Source: Peredibacter sp045999315
Lineage (GTDB): Bacteria > Bdellovibrionota > Bacteriovoracia > Bacteriovoracales > Bacteriovoracaceae
Direction: 5' to 3'
DNA: 64,000 nt
NCBI RefSeq assembly: GCF_045999315.1
Contig: NZ_CP174607.1
Span: 3,782,001-3,846,000 of the forward strand
A program made the translations under genes and the position numbers. Below, piece after piece: positions 52,177-60,540 of this stretch (within the stretch, counting starts at the first letter, position 1; each line of letters begins with the position of its first letter). The notes under the pieces were generated by a model. The model ran no database searches. It was given only the letters and a program-made list of their open reading frames with translations, and had not been told where the DNA came from.

Positions 52177-53169
52177 ATGGATATCAAAAAGAATTTGAGT
52201 CATGCGGAAGAAAAGGCCCAGGTTGAGCGTGATTATCACGATCATAACTTGAGCGATCTTGCTGAACTCAACAAAGTTCTTTTCACGGCCATTGAAACGC
52301 TGGAGCAGAACTCTATCCCTTATGCCCTCATTGGGGGAGTTGCTGCAAAAAGTCTCGGAAGACCGAGAGTGACCCACGATATTGACCTTTTTGTGAGGCC
52401 TGACGATGCAGACAGGGTCCTGGAAGTGTTAGAAGGAAAAGGGTTTTCCACTCAAAAGCGCGATCCCTTCTGGTTATTCAAGGCCTGGAGTGATGAGATT
52501 TTAGTGGATGTCATTTTTAAATCCAGTGGAGACATTTATTTTGATGAAGAAGTGCGTTCCCATGTAAGACGGGTGCCCTATCTCCATAGTTATGTGAATG
52601 CCATAAGCCCAGAAGATTTTCTTGTCATAAAAGCAGCTGCCCATCAGGAGCATAATCCTCATCATTGGCATGATGCTTTGGCGGTCTTGAAACAAGGAAA
52701 TCTGGATTGGGAGTATCTTTTAAAAAGGGCCAAGCACGCACCTCGAAGAATTCTTGCGCTTCTTATCTACGGACAATCAAATGACATTGCTGTTCCCAAT
52801 GAGGTCATTCAAAAACTTTATCGAGGCGTTTTTGAATCTCCCGTCTATACACCGGAGTCAATTATTTATCCTTATCGCCATGATCTTACCCATATGATGA
52901 CGACCACTTCCGAAGAAGGAACTGAGTCTCCAATTTATGTGAAGGGAAAAATCATGGAGGCCCTTACCACCGATGAAAGAATTGCTGAACATGATGTAAA
53001 AGTTGTGGTCTCAGACAAAACCATTGTGGCCAAGGGTGAGGTATTTACCGAAGAGCAAAAAGAAGCAGTGGATGAAGTGATTCGTGAAATGGCCCCTAAT
53101 TATGAATGCAAAAATTTGGTCAACGTACGAATTCTTCATGCACCAGAAGGAAGTGAGGCGATCAAATGA
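52177..53169 (+). CDS. Nucleotidyltransferase-fold protein with C-terminal BON-like domain
   Basis: A 330-residue protein. Residues about 30-200 show a minimal nucleotidyltransferase fold: ALIGGVAAKSLGRPR (GG at 53-54) and THDIDLFV (D68, D70), then VDVIF with a third Asp. Residues about 255-325 (GKIMEALTTDERIAEHDVKV, IVAKGEVFTEEQKEAVDEVI) look like a BON domain, usually a phospholipid/ligand-binding module. The start at 52177 has AGGGGG at good spacing; ATG 52132 is an alternative. Its end overlaps the phosphoesterase gene by 4 bases. Confidence 0.72.
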   Translation: MDIKKNLSHAEEKAQVERDYHDHNLSDLAELNKVLFTAIETLEQNSIPYALIGGVAAKSLGRPRVTHDIDLFVRPDDADRVLEVLEGKGFSTQKRDPFWLFKAWSDEILVDVIFKSSGDIYFDEEVRSHVRRVPYLHSYVNAISPEDFLVIKAAAHQEHNPHHWHDALAVLKQGNLDWEYLLKRAKHAPRRILALLIYGQSNDIAVPNEVIQKLYRGVFESPVYTPESIIYPYRHDLTHMMTTTSEEGTESPIYVKGKIMEALTTDERIAEHDVKVVVSDKTIVAKGEVFTEEQKEAVDEVIREMAPNYECKNLVNVRILHAPEGSEAIK

Positions 53170-53936
53170 TCAGAATAGCTGCTGCCGGCGATGTTCATTT
53201 CGACCGGAAATCACACAATCGTCTGGCCCAACATTTTATAGGCTTGCAGGAGAGGGCCGATGTTTTTCTTCTTGCCGGCGACCTGACTCAAACCGGTCAT
53301 CCGGAGGAAATGAAAGTTCTCGCGGAAGATCTGAAGAAATGCCCTATCCCTATTGTGGCAGTTCTCGGTAACCACGACTATCACGTGGATCAAGTAGAAA
53401 CGGTTTTAGGCATTCTTAAAGAGGTAGGAGTCACCGTTCTTGAAGGAACTTCTGTCACTTTAAACATAGGTGGTTATTCCGTTGGTATTGCAGGTGCCAA
53501 AGGCTTTGGCGGAGGATTTGTAGGTGCCTGTGGTTCAGATTTCGGTGAACCTGAAATGAAGGCCTTTATGCGACATTCGAAGGCCCACGCTCGAACTCTT
53601 GAAAACACCATTAAAGAACTTGAGACGGACTATAAAATCGTTCTTCTTCACTACTCACCTACTGCGCAAACTTTGGTGGGAGAGAAAAAAGAAATTTATC
53701 CATTTCTGGGCTGCTATTATTTGGCCGAGGCCATAGACTATGGCAAGGCCGATATTGCCTTTCACGGTCATGCTCACGGGGGAGTTGAAAAAGGTGAAAC
53801 TCCTGGTGGCATTCCTGTCAGAAATGTTGCCCAACCTGTGATCCGTCACGCCTTTAATATCTATACACTGGAAAAAAACATCGAATTCATTGTTTCTGAA
53901 AAAAGGCAAATGAGTTTTAATCCAGCAATGTCTTGA
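53166..53936 (+). CDS. Calcineurin-like metallophosphoesterase
   Basis: A 256-residue enzyme with the complete metal motif set: D9 and H11 (AGDVHFD), GD near 38-39 (LAGDLTQTG), GNHD at 68-71, LLHYSP near 161 and FHGHAHGG near 200. It is cytoplasmic (no signal). It is translationally coupled (ATGA) to the nucleotidyltransferase-BON protein, so a two-step nucleotide or nucleotidylation cycle is plausible. No substrate assigned. Confidence 0.87.
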   Translation: MIRIAAAGDVHFDRKSHNRLAQHFIGLQERADVFLLAGDLTQTGHPEEMKVLAEDLKKCPIPIVAVLGNHDYHVDQVETVLGILKEVGVTVLEGTSVTLNIGGYSVGIAGAKGFGGGFVGACGSDFGEPEMKAFMRHSKAHARTLENTIKELETDYKIVLLHYSPTAQTLVGEKKEIYPFLGCYYLAEAIDYGKADIAFHGHAHGGVEKGETPGGIPVRNVAQPVIRHAFNIYTLEKNIEFIVSEKRQMSFNPAMS

Positions 53937-53964
53937 AATACCCTACACTAAATTATTGAGAGAA

Positions 53965-53998
53965 TGTGGAATCTGAAAACAAAACTTCAGATTCCACA
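53965..53998. terminator. 13-bp perfect hairpin after phosphoesterase gene
   Basis: TGTGGAATCTGAA (53965-53977) pairs with TTCAGATTCCACA (53986-53998), loop of 8 bases. It starts 29 bases after the stop at 53936. No T-tract follows immediately, so it may be a Rho-type end, an RNA stabiliser or an operator for the downstream gene at 54112. Confidence 0.55.
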
Positions 53999-54111
53999 AG
54001 TTCTTCATGACTTAGATTTTTCCGATAAATTTTCTTCGGAAAGTCTTACCTCCTTTTGAGAGCAAATTCCTTCGTGGCAACATCTCTTCCGATGTTGACC
54101 AAGGAAGGACA

Positions 54112-54753
54112 ATGAAAAAGTTGACGGTACTCATTCTCTTGATGTCGCTGATGAGTACGGCCTGTAATAAATCAGATGGAAGCGACGACCCAGGAACTTT
54201 TTATGATGCCAGTATTTATGGAGATTATTCGGAGGACGACCCCGTTCCTTCCGAGGCCCTGAATTTCCAAAGCAATGTCACGTTTGTGAATTTCACTGCA
54301 AGTCAGCGGGAGAAGATGGAGAGGGCCATTGAGATCATCAAACTGGTTGTGGCCACAGATGAATTTAAGAATCGCATCTTGAACTACACTTATGATGGGA
54401 AAAAGCAATTTGTGGATAATGGTGGCTATACCAATGGTCAGATTTATCAACTCATTCTTAACGCTGCGGAGACGCTTCAGCCTTCAAAAAATAATATTAT
54501 GGATGCCGAGGTTGAACTCTACTATGAAAACAATAATGTTGTTGGTTACACCTACCCGAATACCAGACGTATCTGGGTAAACACCAAATATTTTAATAGC
54601 TATACTGCTGCCGGGGTCGCCCACAATCTTTTTCATGAATGGCTCCACAAGTTGGGTTTCACTCATGCGGTCAACTATACATCAAGTCGTAATTCGTCAG
54701 TTCCCTATGCCATTGGAAATATCGTGGGAGATATTGGAAGGAATTTTTTATGA
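54112..54753 (+). CDS. Lipoprotein-like metzincin-type zinc-protease-domain protein
   Basis: A 213-residue exported protein; the signal ends in LMSTAC (Cys18), a likely but not ideal lipobox. Domain as in the proteins at 24623 and 27574: FKNRILNYTYDGKKQF (85-100), FVDNGGYTNGQIY, KNNIMDAEVELYY, VGYTYPNTRRIWVNTKYFN, HEWLHKLGFTH (175-185, HExxHxxGxxH) and SVPYAIG (196-202). A short acidic spacer replaces the Thr/Gly linker of the 24623 protein. Its stop overlaps the start of the small Cys-rich gene. Peptidase role inferred. Confidence 0.75.
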   Translation: MKKLTVLILLMSLMSTACNKSDGSDDPGTFYDASIYGDYSEDDPVPSEALNFQSNVTFVNFTASQREKMERAIEIIKLVVATDEFKNRILNYTYDGKKQFVDNGGYTNGQIYQLILNAAETLQPSKNNIMDAEVELYYENNNVVGYTYPNTRRIWVNTKYFNSYTAAGVAHNLFHEWLHKLGFTHAVNYTSSRNSSVPYAIGNIVGDIGRNFL

Positions 54754-55010
54754 AAATATTTGTCATCGCGATCATCGGTCTTTCTCTGCATGCCTTAGCA
54801 GATATGGAACATAAAACGGGCCAAGGGAATGCGCCTTCAACCAAAGAACTTAGCATGTCCCGAGGTTGCTTTCATGAAATCGCGGAAGAAGGATGCGGCC
54901 ATCCGATTGAAGACCAGGAGTTTTTTAACACCTGCTTATCAGACAAAATTTCTGAGTTAAGTGATGGTTGTCAAAACTTCTTCGGAAAACTATATGGAAA
55001 AAAGAAATAA
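54750..55010 (+). CDS. Small secreted Cys-rich protein
   Basis: An 86-residue protein with a Sec signal (MKIFVIAIIGLSLHALA, cut before DME) and four Cys in the mature part (RGCFHEIAEEGC, NTCLSDKISELSDGC), suggesting two disulfides. Its ATG overlaps the stop of the metzincin-like gene (ATGA), so both are made together and exported. It could be a partner, inhibitor or folding factor of that protein. No family recognised. Confidence 0.62.
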   Translation: MKIFVIAIIGLSLHALADMEHKTGQGNAPSTKELSMSRGCFHEIAEEGCGHPIEDQEFFNTCLSDKISELSDGCQNFFGKLYGKKK

Positions 55011-55083
55011 CAAATTGGAGAGAAAAAGTTTTTTAGTTGTTCTTATGGTGACAACCTGTAACATTCACACCCTAGGAGAATAA

Positions 55084-55758
55084 ATGCCAAAAATTTTAAT
55101 TGTTGAAGACGATCCTCAAATCACAAAAATCTTAAAACTAAATCTAAAACTAAGCGGCTTCGAAACTGATAATGCCATGACCTTTCAGGATGCCTGGCAG
55201 AAAATCAACGCTGATCATTTCGATCTTCTGCTTTTAGATATTGGTCTTCCCGATGGGAACGGCCTGGATCTTTGTCAAAAAGTCCGTGAAAGTGGAAACG
55301 ATGTTCCCATTGTTTTTCTAAGTGCTCTGACAGATGAAGCAACAGTGGTGAGAGGAATTAAAAACGGTGCTGATGATTATCTTCGTAAACCTTTTGGTCT
55401 TGAAGAATTGAAAGTACGCGTGAATAAATTTGTCAAAAAACTTGCTCCCCATCTTCAGGTGGTGAAGTTCGGTGATCTCACCATTGATCCTGTTAAGCGT
55501 GTTGTGACAGTGATGGGAGAAATGATTACCTTAGGTAGAAAAGAACTCGACATCTTGACTCTCCTTGCTCGTAAGGCAGGTGACATTGTGACTCGAGAAA
55601 ATATCCTTTCTACTCTTTATGAAAATGCTGACCTGTATGACCGGACAGTGGACTCTCATATGAGTCATCTTCGTCGAAAGATCCGTGAAGTGGCAGGGCA
55701 GACCCTACAGATCAGCTCTGTATATGGACTAGGATATCGACTGGAATGGAAGGCATAA
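55084..55758 (+). CDS. OmpR-family response regulator
   Basis: A 224-residue regulator. Receiver with the acidic pair (VEDD, 8-10), phosphoacceptor D52, Ser80 and K102; full winged-helix domain (about 125-224) with the recognition helix DRTVDSHMSHLRRKIREV and the final YGLGYRLEW hairpin. A good ribosome site (TAGGAG) precedes the ATG. The kinase gene overlaps its end by 13 bases. It is the closest in-window relative of the shortened regulator at 29102. Confidence 0.92.
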   Translation: MPKILIVEDDPQITKILKLNLKLSGFETDNAMTFQDAWQKINADHFDLLLLDIGLPDGNGLDLCQKVRESGNDVPIVFLSALTDEATVVRGIKNGADDYLRKPFGLEELKVRVNKFVKKLAPHLQVVKFGDLTIDPVKRVVTVMGEMITLGRKELDILTLLARKAGDIVTRENILSTLYENADLYDRTVDSHMSHLRRKIREVAGQTLQISSVYGLGYRLEWKA

Positions 55759-57239
55759 AGAAAACCGGCTTTTATTTAAAACTCTTCTTTTGGAGCGTCA
55801 TGGGCGCTCTTATGATCAGTTTAATTTCTCTCTACACGCTGGTCAGAATTTCTGACGTGGCCGTGGGTGATTACCGCTTGGGTTATCTCTTGTACATCGG
55901 CCGCTCAATAGAGAAGTCGAACAACTATCGTCCAGTTTCTAAGATCAATGTAAACAAAGTGAAGGATCCCCCACTTCCCCAGGGGGACACGCTTAATCTT
56001 TTAAAGCTGACTGAATTCGGCCCAGACTTGGGTGAATCTGCGACGACCAATGAGAAAAGAACCAGACCGCTTCTGTGGCTTGCATCTCAGGAAGGTATCA
56101 TCCTTTCCAGTAATACTGATGCTCCCCTTCCCATTGATTGGAGGGACTTAAAGCTGCCTAAAAAGATTCACGGCATGGAGTCTAACGAGTCCAATATTCT
56201 TGAGCCGAAGACTTTTGTGGTAAAGTTAAATACAACTCCCACCACTTATTTGATCTCCCATAATGAGAGAACACTCTTTCAAGGTCCCTACCTCCTGATT
56301 CAAGGGACGCATACATTTACCACTGCTGCCTTGGCGGTGTTCCTAGCACTTTCCATTAGTTTTTATTATCTTCGTCGGAAATCAAATGAGGCGAGAAAAG
56401 TTCTGGCACGTCTTGAGGCAGGTGACCTAAAGGCCCGCTTTGAAATCAATCGCTATGATGAATTCGGGAACCTTATTCTCGACTTCAATCGTATGGCGGA
56501 TGAAATTGAAAAGCTGGTTAAGCGCGTCCAGGACACAGAGGTCTCACGTACCAATCTTTTACAAGAGCTTGGACATGATCTTCGAACTCCAATGACCAGT
56601 CTTACCACGGCCTTTGAAACGCTGAAACTCCATCATGACCAGCTCTCTTCGGAAGATTGCCAGGAGATCTTTGCCATGATCACAACTGACATTCGTTACT
56701 TTAAGGAGTTGTTAGACAAACTCACTCTTGTGGCCACCATTGATGGCCCTCATTACAAAGCATCAACTGAAACCATTGATCTCAACTCACTCCTTCAGAC
56801 TGAATTGTACTCTCGTCAGATCGCCGCAGGACATGTCCTTAGCTGGAAATTTGTTCAGAACGATTCGGTCACGCCCTACATTTTAGGAGACTCGCATCTT
56901 ATCACGCGCCTTTTCCGAAATGCTTTCGACAATGCTTCCCGATATGCGGCCAGTAACATCACGGTGAAGATCAATGTACAAAAAGAAAAGGTCGAAGTCC
57001 TGGTGATGGATGATGGTCCAGGTCTTACTGCTGAATCACTGCAATCATTTGGTAAACGTCGTGAACGTCGTCAACGTAAAGAGAAAGATCCGAATGATTT
57101 TTCACTTGGTCTTGGTTCGGTGATCATGAAAACCATCACCCAAGTTCATGGTGGTACGATTGAAATGATGAATCTTATCTCGCAAGAAGAGATACAAGGC
57201 GCTTGCCTTAAAGTTACATTTCAGAAGGCCCAGGCATAA
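55746..57239 (+). CDS. Sensor histidine kinase, EnvZ-like layout
   Basis: A 497-residue kinase. Membrane helices at about 12-34 and 190-208 flank a ~155-residue periplasmic sensor. HAMP at about 205-260 (LARLEAGDLKARFEINRYDEFGNLILDFNRMADEI), HisKA with H277 (LGHDLRTPMTSL) and ATPase with NAFDNASRYA near 395, DDGPGL near 420 and GLGSVIMKTI near 455. It overlaps the response-regulator gene by 13 bases. Signal unknown. Confidence 0.92.
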   Translation: MEGIKKTGFYLKLFFWSVMGALMISLISLYTLVRISDVAVGDYRLGYLLYIGRSIEKSNNYRPVSKINVNKVKDPPLPQGDTLNLLKLTEFGPDLGESATTNEKRTRPLLWLASQEGIILSSNTDAPLPIDWRDLKLPKKIHGMESNESNILEPKTFVVKLNTTPTTYLISHNERTLFQGPYLLIQGTHTFTTAALAVFLALSISFYYLRRKSNEARKVLARLEAGDLKARFEINRYDEFGNLILDFNRMADEIEKLVKRVQDTEVSRTNLLQELGHDLRTPMTSLTTAFETLKLHHDQLSSEDCQEIFAMITTDIRYFKELLDKLTLVATIDGPHYKASTETIDLNSLLQTELYSRQIAAGHVLSWKFVQNDSVTPYILGDSHLITRLFRNAFDNASRYAASNITVKINVQKEKVEVLVMDDGPGLTAESLQSFGKRRERRQRKEKDPNDFSLGLGSVIMKTITQVHGGTIEMMNLISQEEIQGACLKVTFQKAQA

Positions 57240-57315
57240 ATTGCCGGCCAACTCCTTCCACAGTCAATCAACATTCATTTCATAAAGTCATGACAAGGCA
57301 ACAAAGGAGCTTGTT

Positions 57316-57429
57316 ATGATGAGGAACTACCAATACACATATAACGTACTAAGAGTGATCTCCTTCATCATACGTCCAATGTTTATCACTGGATGGATGA
57401 GATTCTATCGGTTTCTCCACCCTCCGTAG
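57316..57429 (+). CDS. Small basic/hydrophobic protein (37 aa)
   Basis: A 37-codon frame starting MMRNYQYTYNVLRV and ending WMRFYRFLHPP before TAG at 57427. AAGGAG (57304-57309) sits 6 bases before the ATG, a better ribosome site than many larger genes here have. The product is aromatic and basic with a central hydrophobic run (VISFIIRPMFITGW), suited to a membrane-associated peptide. No homologue known to me. It lies between the kinase gene and the convergent esterase gene. Confidence 0.5.
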   Translation: MMRNYQYTYNVLRVISFIIRPMFITGWMRFYRFLHPP

Positions 57430-57437
57430 GTTGGATT

Positions 57438-58433
57438 TTATTTCTCGAATGATTTTTGAAGTTTTAATGAAGCTTCATTCTGGGCCTCTTGCGCTTCCTT
57501 GAGCACTCCCGCCATTCCGAAAAATTCGTGGGTCACCCCTTCATAGTTCCGATAAGTCACATCCACTCCCTGTCTTTCCATCTTCTCCGCCAGCTCTCTT
57601 CCTTCTCCTTGAAGAGGATCAATTTCCGCCGTAATAATGGTCGCCGGTGAAAGACCTCTGAAGTTCGCTTTCAGTAAATCAATCCGTGGATCTTCTTTGT
57701 CCTGTGGTGAGCGAAGATATTTTGAAAAGAACCAATTCATCTTGGCCTTATTCAAAGGTTTGGCATCTCCATTCACTTTATAAGAAAGAGTATTCATCTT
57801 GGTCGAGGCAACGGGATAGATGATTAATTCATGAATCGGAATCTGAAGACTTTGATCGCGGGCCATGATCGCCACGTTGAGGGCCAAATTTCCTCCGGTA
57901 CTTTCTCCCGCGACAGCGATTCTTTTTGGGTCACCATCAAAAGTGGCGGCATTTTTTAAGACCCACTGATAGGCGGCAAAGGCATCATCATGGGCCGCAG
58001 GAAAACGATTTTCGGGGGCCCGACGATACTCGACCGCAATAAAAATGGCATTGGTCTTTGCTGCAAGTGATCTTGGAGTTGCATCATAGGTATCAATATC
58101 AGACAGGACCCATCCTCCTCCGTGATAATAAACCACCACCGGAAAAGGTCCCTTTCCTTTTGGACGATAGAGTCGCGCTTTAAGCTTCCCATCTGCCCCT
58201 TGAATTTTAATGTCCTTGACCTCCGCCAGATTGTCCTTCGTCTTCGGAGAAATAGATTTTACCGCCTCAGGTGCTGTGGGCTGGTCTCTGGCCTCTTCAA
58301 CTGAAAGATGCTCAACAGGGCGTCCCCCTTTTTCATCCAATTTATCTAAGACTTTTTTCATCTGAGGATTAGGTGGAATGGCCGCCCAAAGGAAGTTTGA
58401 GAAAAGAGAAATGATCAGGATGCTCTTCATCAT
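57438..58433 (-). CDS. Secreted alpha/beta-hydrolase (HSL-type esterase)
   Basis: A 331-residue hormone-sensitive-lipase-family esterase with a signal peptide (about residues 1-18). Oxyanion motif HGGGW (104-108), nucleophile S178 in GESTGG, then the acid in TAEIDPL near 276 and His in VTHEFFG near 303. A proline/charged stretch (about 20-75) precedes the domain. Start at 58433 is set by GGAGG 5 bases upstream; the longer frame to 58475 lacks a signal start. Acts on short acyl esters in the periplasm or medium. Confidence 0.87.
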   Translation of the reverse strand: MMKSILIISLFSNFLWAAIPPNPQMKKVLDKLDEKGGRPVEHLSVEEARDQPTAPEAVKSISPKTKDNLAEVKDIKIQGADGKLKARLYRPKGKGPFPVVVYYHGGGWVLSDIDTYDATPRSLAAKTNAIFIAVEYRRAPENRFPAAHDDAFAAYQWVLKNAATFDGDPKRIAVAGESTGGNLALNVAIMARDQSLQIPIHELIIYPVASTKMNTLSYKVNGDAKPLNKAKMNWFFSKYLRSPQDKEDPRIDLLKANFRGLSPATIITAEIDPLQGEGRELAEKMERQGVDVTYRNYEGVTHEFFGMAGVLKEAQEAQNEASLKLQKSFEK

Positions 58434-58541
58434 GATTGCCTCCACAATAGATTGAAACCTTTTGAGGCAAGTCATGTCATTTGGTTCGCATTAGACTCAC
58501 AGTTTCTGGTCTGAAGTCAGCATCAAAGTTACAATATCAGG

Positions 58542-59609
58542 ATGAAGGCGCGAGAATATCTTCAAAGGCTAAAGTGTTTTCCCATCTATAAATATCTTCT
58601 TACGCTATTTATCGTTTCAACGACGACACTTATTCAATACTTTCTTTGGCCACTGCTTAACCCGGCACCATTTATCTTATATTTCCCAGCAGTGTTATTT
58701 TGTTGTTTCTATGGGAACGGTCTATTTTCTATTCTCTTGTCTTCCATCTGCGTTCAATACTTTTTTGTACCTCCCTACGATACCATCGAGATCGTATGGC
58801 CCAAAGATCCCTTTCGATTGCTTTGTTTTATTTTCTCCACCATATTGATCCAAAGAGTTGTTCAAAAGCAATTGAAGGCAAAGAAAGAAGTCGAAAATGT
58901 TCTGGAACAACTCCTCGAAGAAAAATCGGCCCGAGAAAATTTTGTTTCTGCCCTCTCTCATGATTTACAAACACCACTCACCGCCATTCGTTTGTCGACT
59001 CAGCTTATTCATCGAAAACCGGAAGACACCCACAAAAACACCGAGAGAATCATTCACAACGTGAATCGGATTGAACAAATGGTGCGTGATATTTTGGATG
59101 CGAACAAACTTCGTGCCGGAGTCCCTATTCCCCTGGAGATCACAGAGTTTAATCTGGTGGAATGTGTCCAGAACGTTATGACCGAGCTTAATATGATTCA
59201 TCAGAATCGGTTTACCTTAGAGAGTCCTGAAGTGATTATGGGATTCTGGAGTTCTGATGGAATAAGAAGAATTGTCGAAAATCTGAGTACCAATGCCATA
59301 AAATACGGAGAAGAAAATAGACCCGTTACCATCCGGATATCCGCCACTTCTGCAGAAGTTGAAATTGAAGTTCATAACGAAGGTCATCCAATTCCTCCTT
59401 ATGAACAGGCCAATCTTTTTAATCTTTACAAACGATCTCTTTCCGCAAAAAAAAGCGGTAAAAAGGGCTGGGGTCTGGGGCTTACTCTTGTAAAGGGTCT
59501 CACCACAACGATGGGAGGATCAGTCAGAGTCAATAGCCGAGAAGGATTTGGGACGAGTTTCATTATCACTCTACCAAAAGATGCACGGGCCTTTATTCAA
59601 ACTGATTAG
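58542..59609 (+). CDS. Histidine kinase with DUF4118 (KdpD-type) membrane domain
   Basis: A 355-residue orphan kinase. Residues about 16-105 form the four-helix DUF4118 domain (ILYFPAVLFCCFYGNGLFSILLSS, YFFVPPYDTI), as in the KdpD C-half. A coiled coil (about 108-132) leads to HisKA with H140 (ALSHDLQTPLTAIRL) and the ATPase (NLSTNAIKYGEE near 248, GLGLTLVKGL near 316). No response regulator gene is adjacent. It is divergent from the esterase gene and overlaps the next minus-strand gene by 4 bases. Confidence 0.88.
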   Translation: MKAREYLQRLKCFPIYKYLLTLFIVSTTTLIQYFLWPLLNPAPFILYFPAVLFCCFYGNGLFSILLSSICVQYFFVPPYDTIEIVWPKDPFRLLCFIFSTILIQRVVQKQLKAKKEVENVLEQLLEEKSARENFVSALSHDLQTPLTAIRLSTQLIHRKPEDTHKNTERIIHNVNRIEQMVRDILDANKLRAGVPIPLEITEFNLVECVQNVMTELNMIHQNRFTLESPEVIMGFWSSDGIRRIVENLSTNAIKYGEENRPVTIRISATSAEVEIEVHNEGHPIPPYEQANLFNLYKRSLSAKKSGKKGWGLGLTLVKGLTTTMGGSVRVNSREGFGTSFIITLPKDARAFIQTD

Positions 59610-60424
59610 GAAAGAAGCCCTTCCGGAATAGCTTCTTCACTCAAGCAAAAAGACAGGAGCGAGGCCGTACTGTACTTAAAACCTTTGTAAACGATTTGAG
59701 GTCTATCGCCTGCAATGGATGTTCCCATCACAAAAACCAAAGGCATAAGTCCCGCCGTGCTTGGGCTGGCGAAATCACTATGCGGGGCCGACTTTCTATA
59801 GTCTAGAATGTTCTCAATATTGGCCGTCATGAGATTTACTTCCATCCACTCATCAAACTCACGAGTCTTGGGATGAACGTCCTCTCCACGAGCGTGCCAA
59901 ACGATTTTATTCATATTGAGCGCAGACACTCCACTTCCTATCACCAAGATGCCTTTTTCTCTTAGTGAAGAAAGTGCATGACCTAGTTTTAAAATGATAC
60001 GCGGATCATCCGATTGAGGAATCGAAACTTGCACAACCGGTAGATCGGCCTCTGGTCGAATCAATCGAAGTGGCATCCACACACCATGATCAAAACCATA
60101 GTGCTCATTGAAGGTCGTTTCAAATCCCTTATCTTCCAAAAGATCCGCCACATGTTCTTCCAGTTCAAAAGAAACTGGTGGCTCATATTTCATCTCATAC
60201 AATTCAGGCTGAAATCCTTGGAAATTATACTGGATGCTGGATTGGGACATACTAGTCACCTGAACCGGCCCCGGCATGATCCATTGTGAGGACACACAAA
60301 CGATTCCTTTTACAGAATCACCTAAAAAACGACCGAAATTTACCAATGAAGTATTAAAAGGGTCATCTTGAAGGGCAAGAGGCGGTAATCCGTAACTCAC
60401 ATATAGGCTTGGAAGAACTTTCAT
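59606..60424 (-). CDS. DODA-type extradiol dioxygenase, second copy
   Basis: A 272-residue LigB-superfamily protein. It retains ICVSSQWI (about 40), FDHGVWMPLRLIRPEADLPVVQVSI (about 118-142), VIGSGVSALNM (about 167) and a late MPLVFVMG (about 231). The first metal site, SHGGG in typical members, reads YVSYGLPPLAL, so the first metal His is Tyr11. This is a clear departure from the copy at 38850 and activity is uncertain. Single gene. Confidence 0.75.
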   Translation of the reverse strand: MKVLPSLYVSYGLPPLALQDDPFNTSLVNFGRFLGDSVKGIVCVSSQWIMPGPVQVTSMSQSSIQYNFQGFQPELYEMKYEPPVSFELEEHVADLLEDKGFETTFNEHYGFDHGVWMPLRLIRPEADLPVVQVSIPQSDDPRIILKLGHALSSLREKGILVIGSGVSALNMNKIVWHARGEDVHPKTREFDEWMEVNLMTANIENILDYRKSAPHSDFASPSTAGLMPLVFVMGTSIAGDRPQIVYKGFKYSTASLLSFCLSEEAIPEGLLS

Positions 60425-60540
60425 GCACTTATCTTACCATTTTTTTATTTAGTTAACTAATATTAATAAGAGGAAGTTTGACAGAAGTTCTTCTGATTAA
60501 CTATTGTGTTGGCTCAACACATTTTAATTAAGGACTGAAG

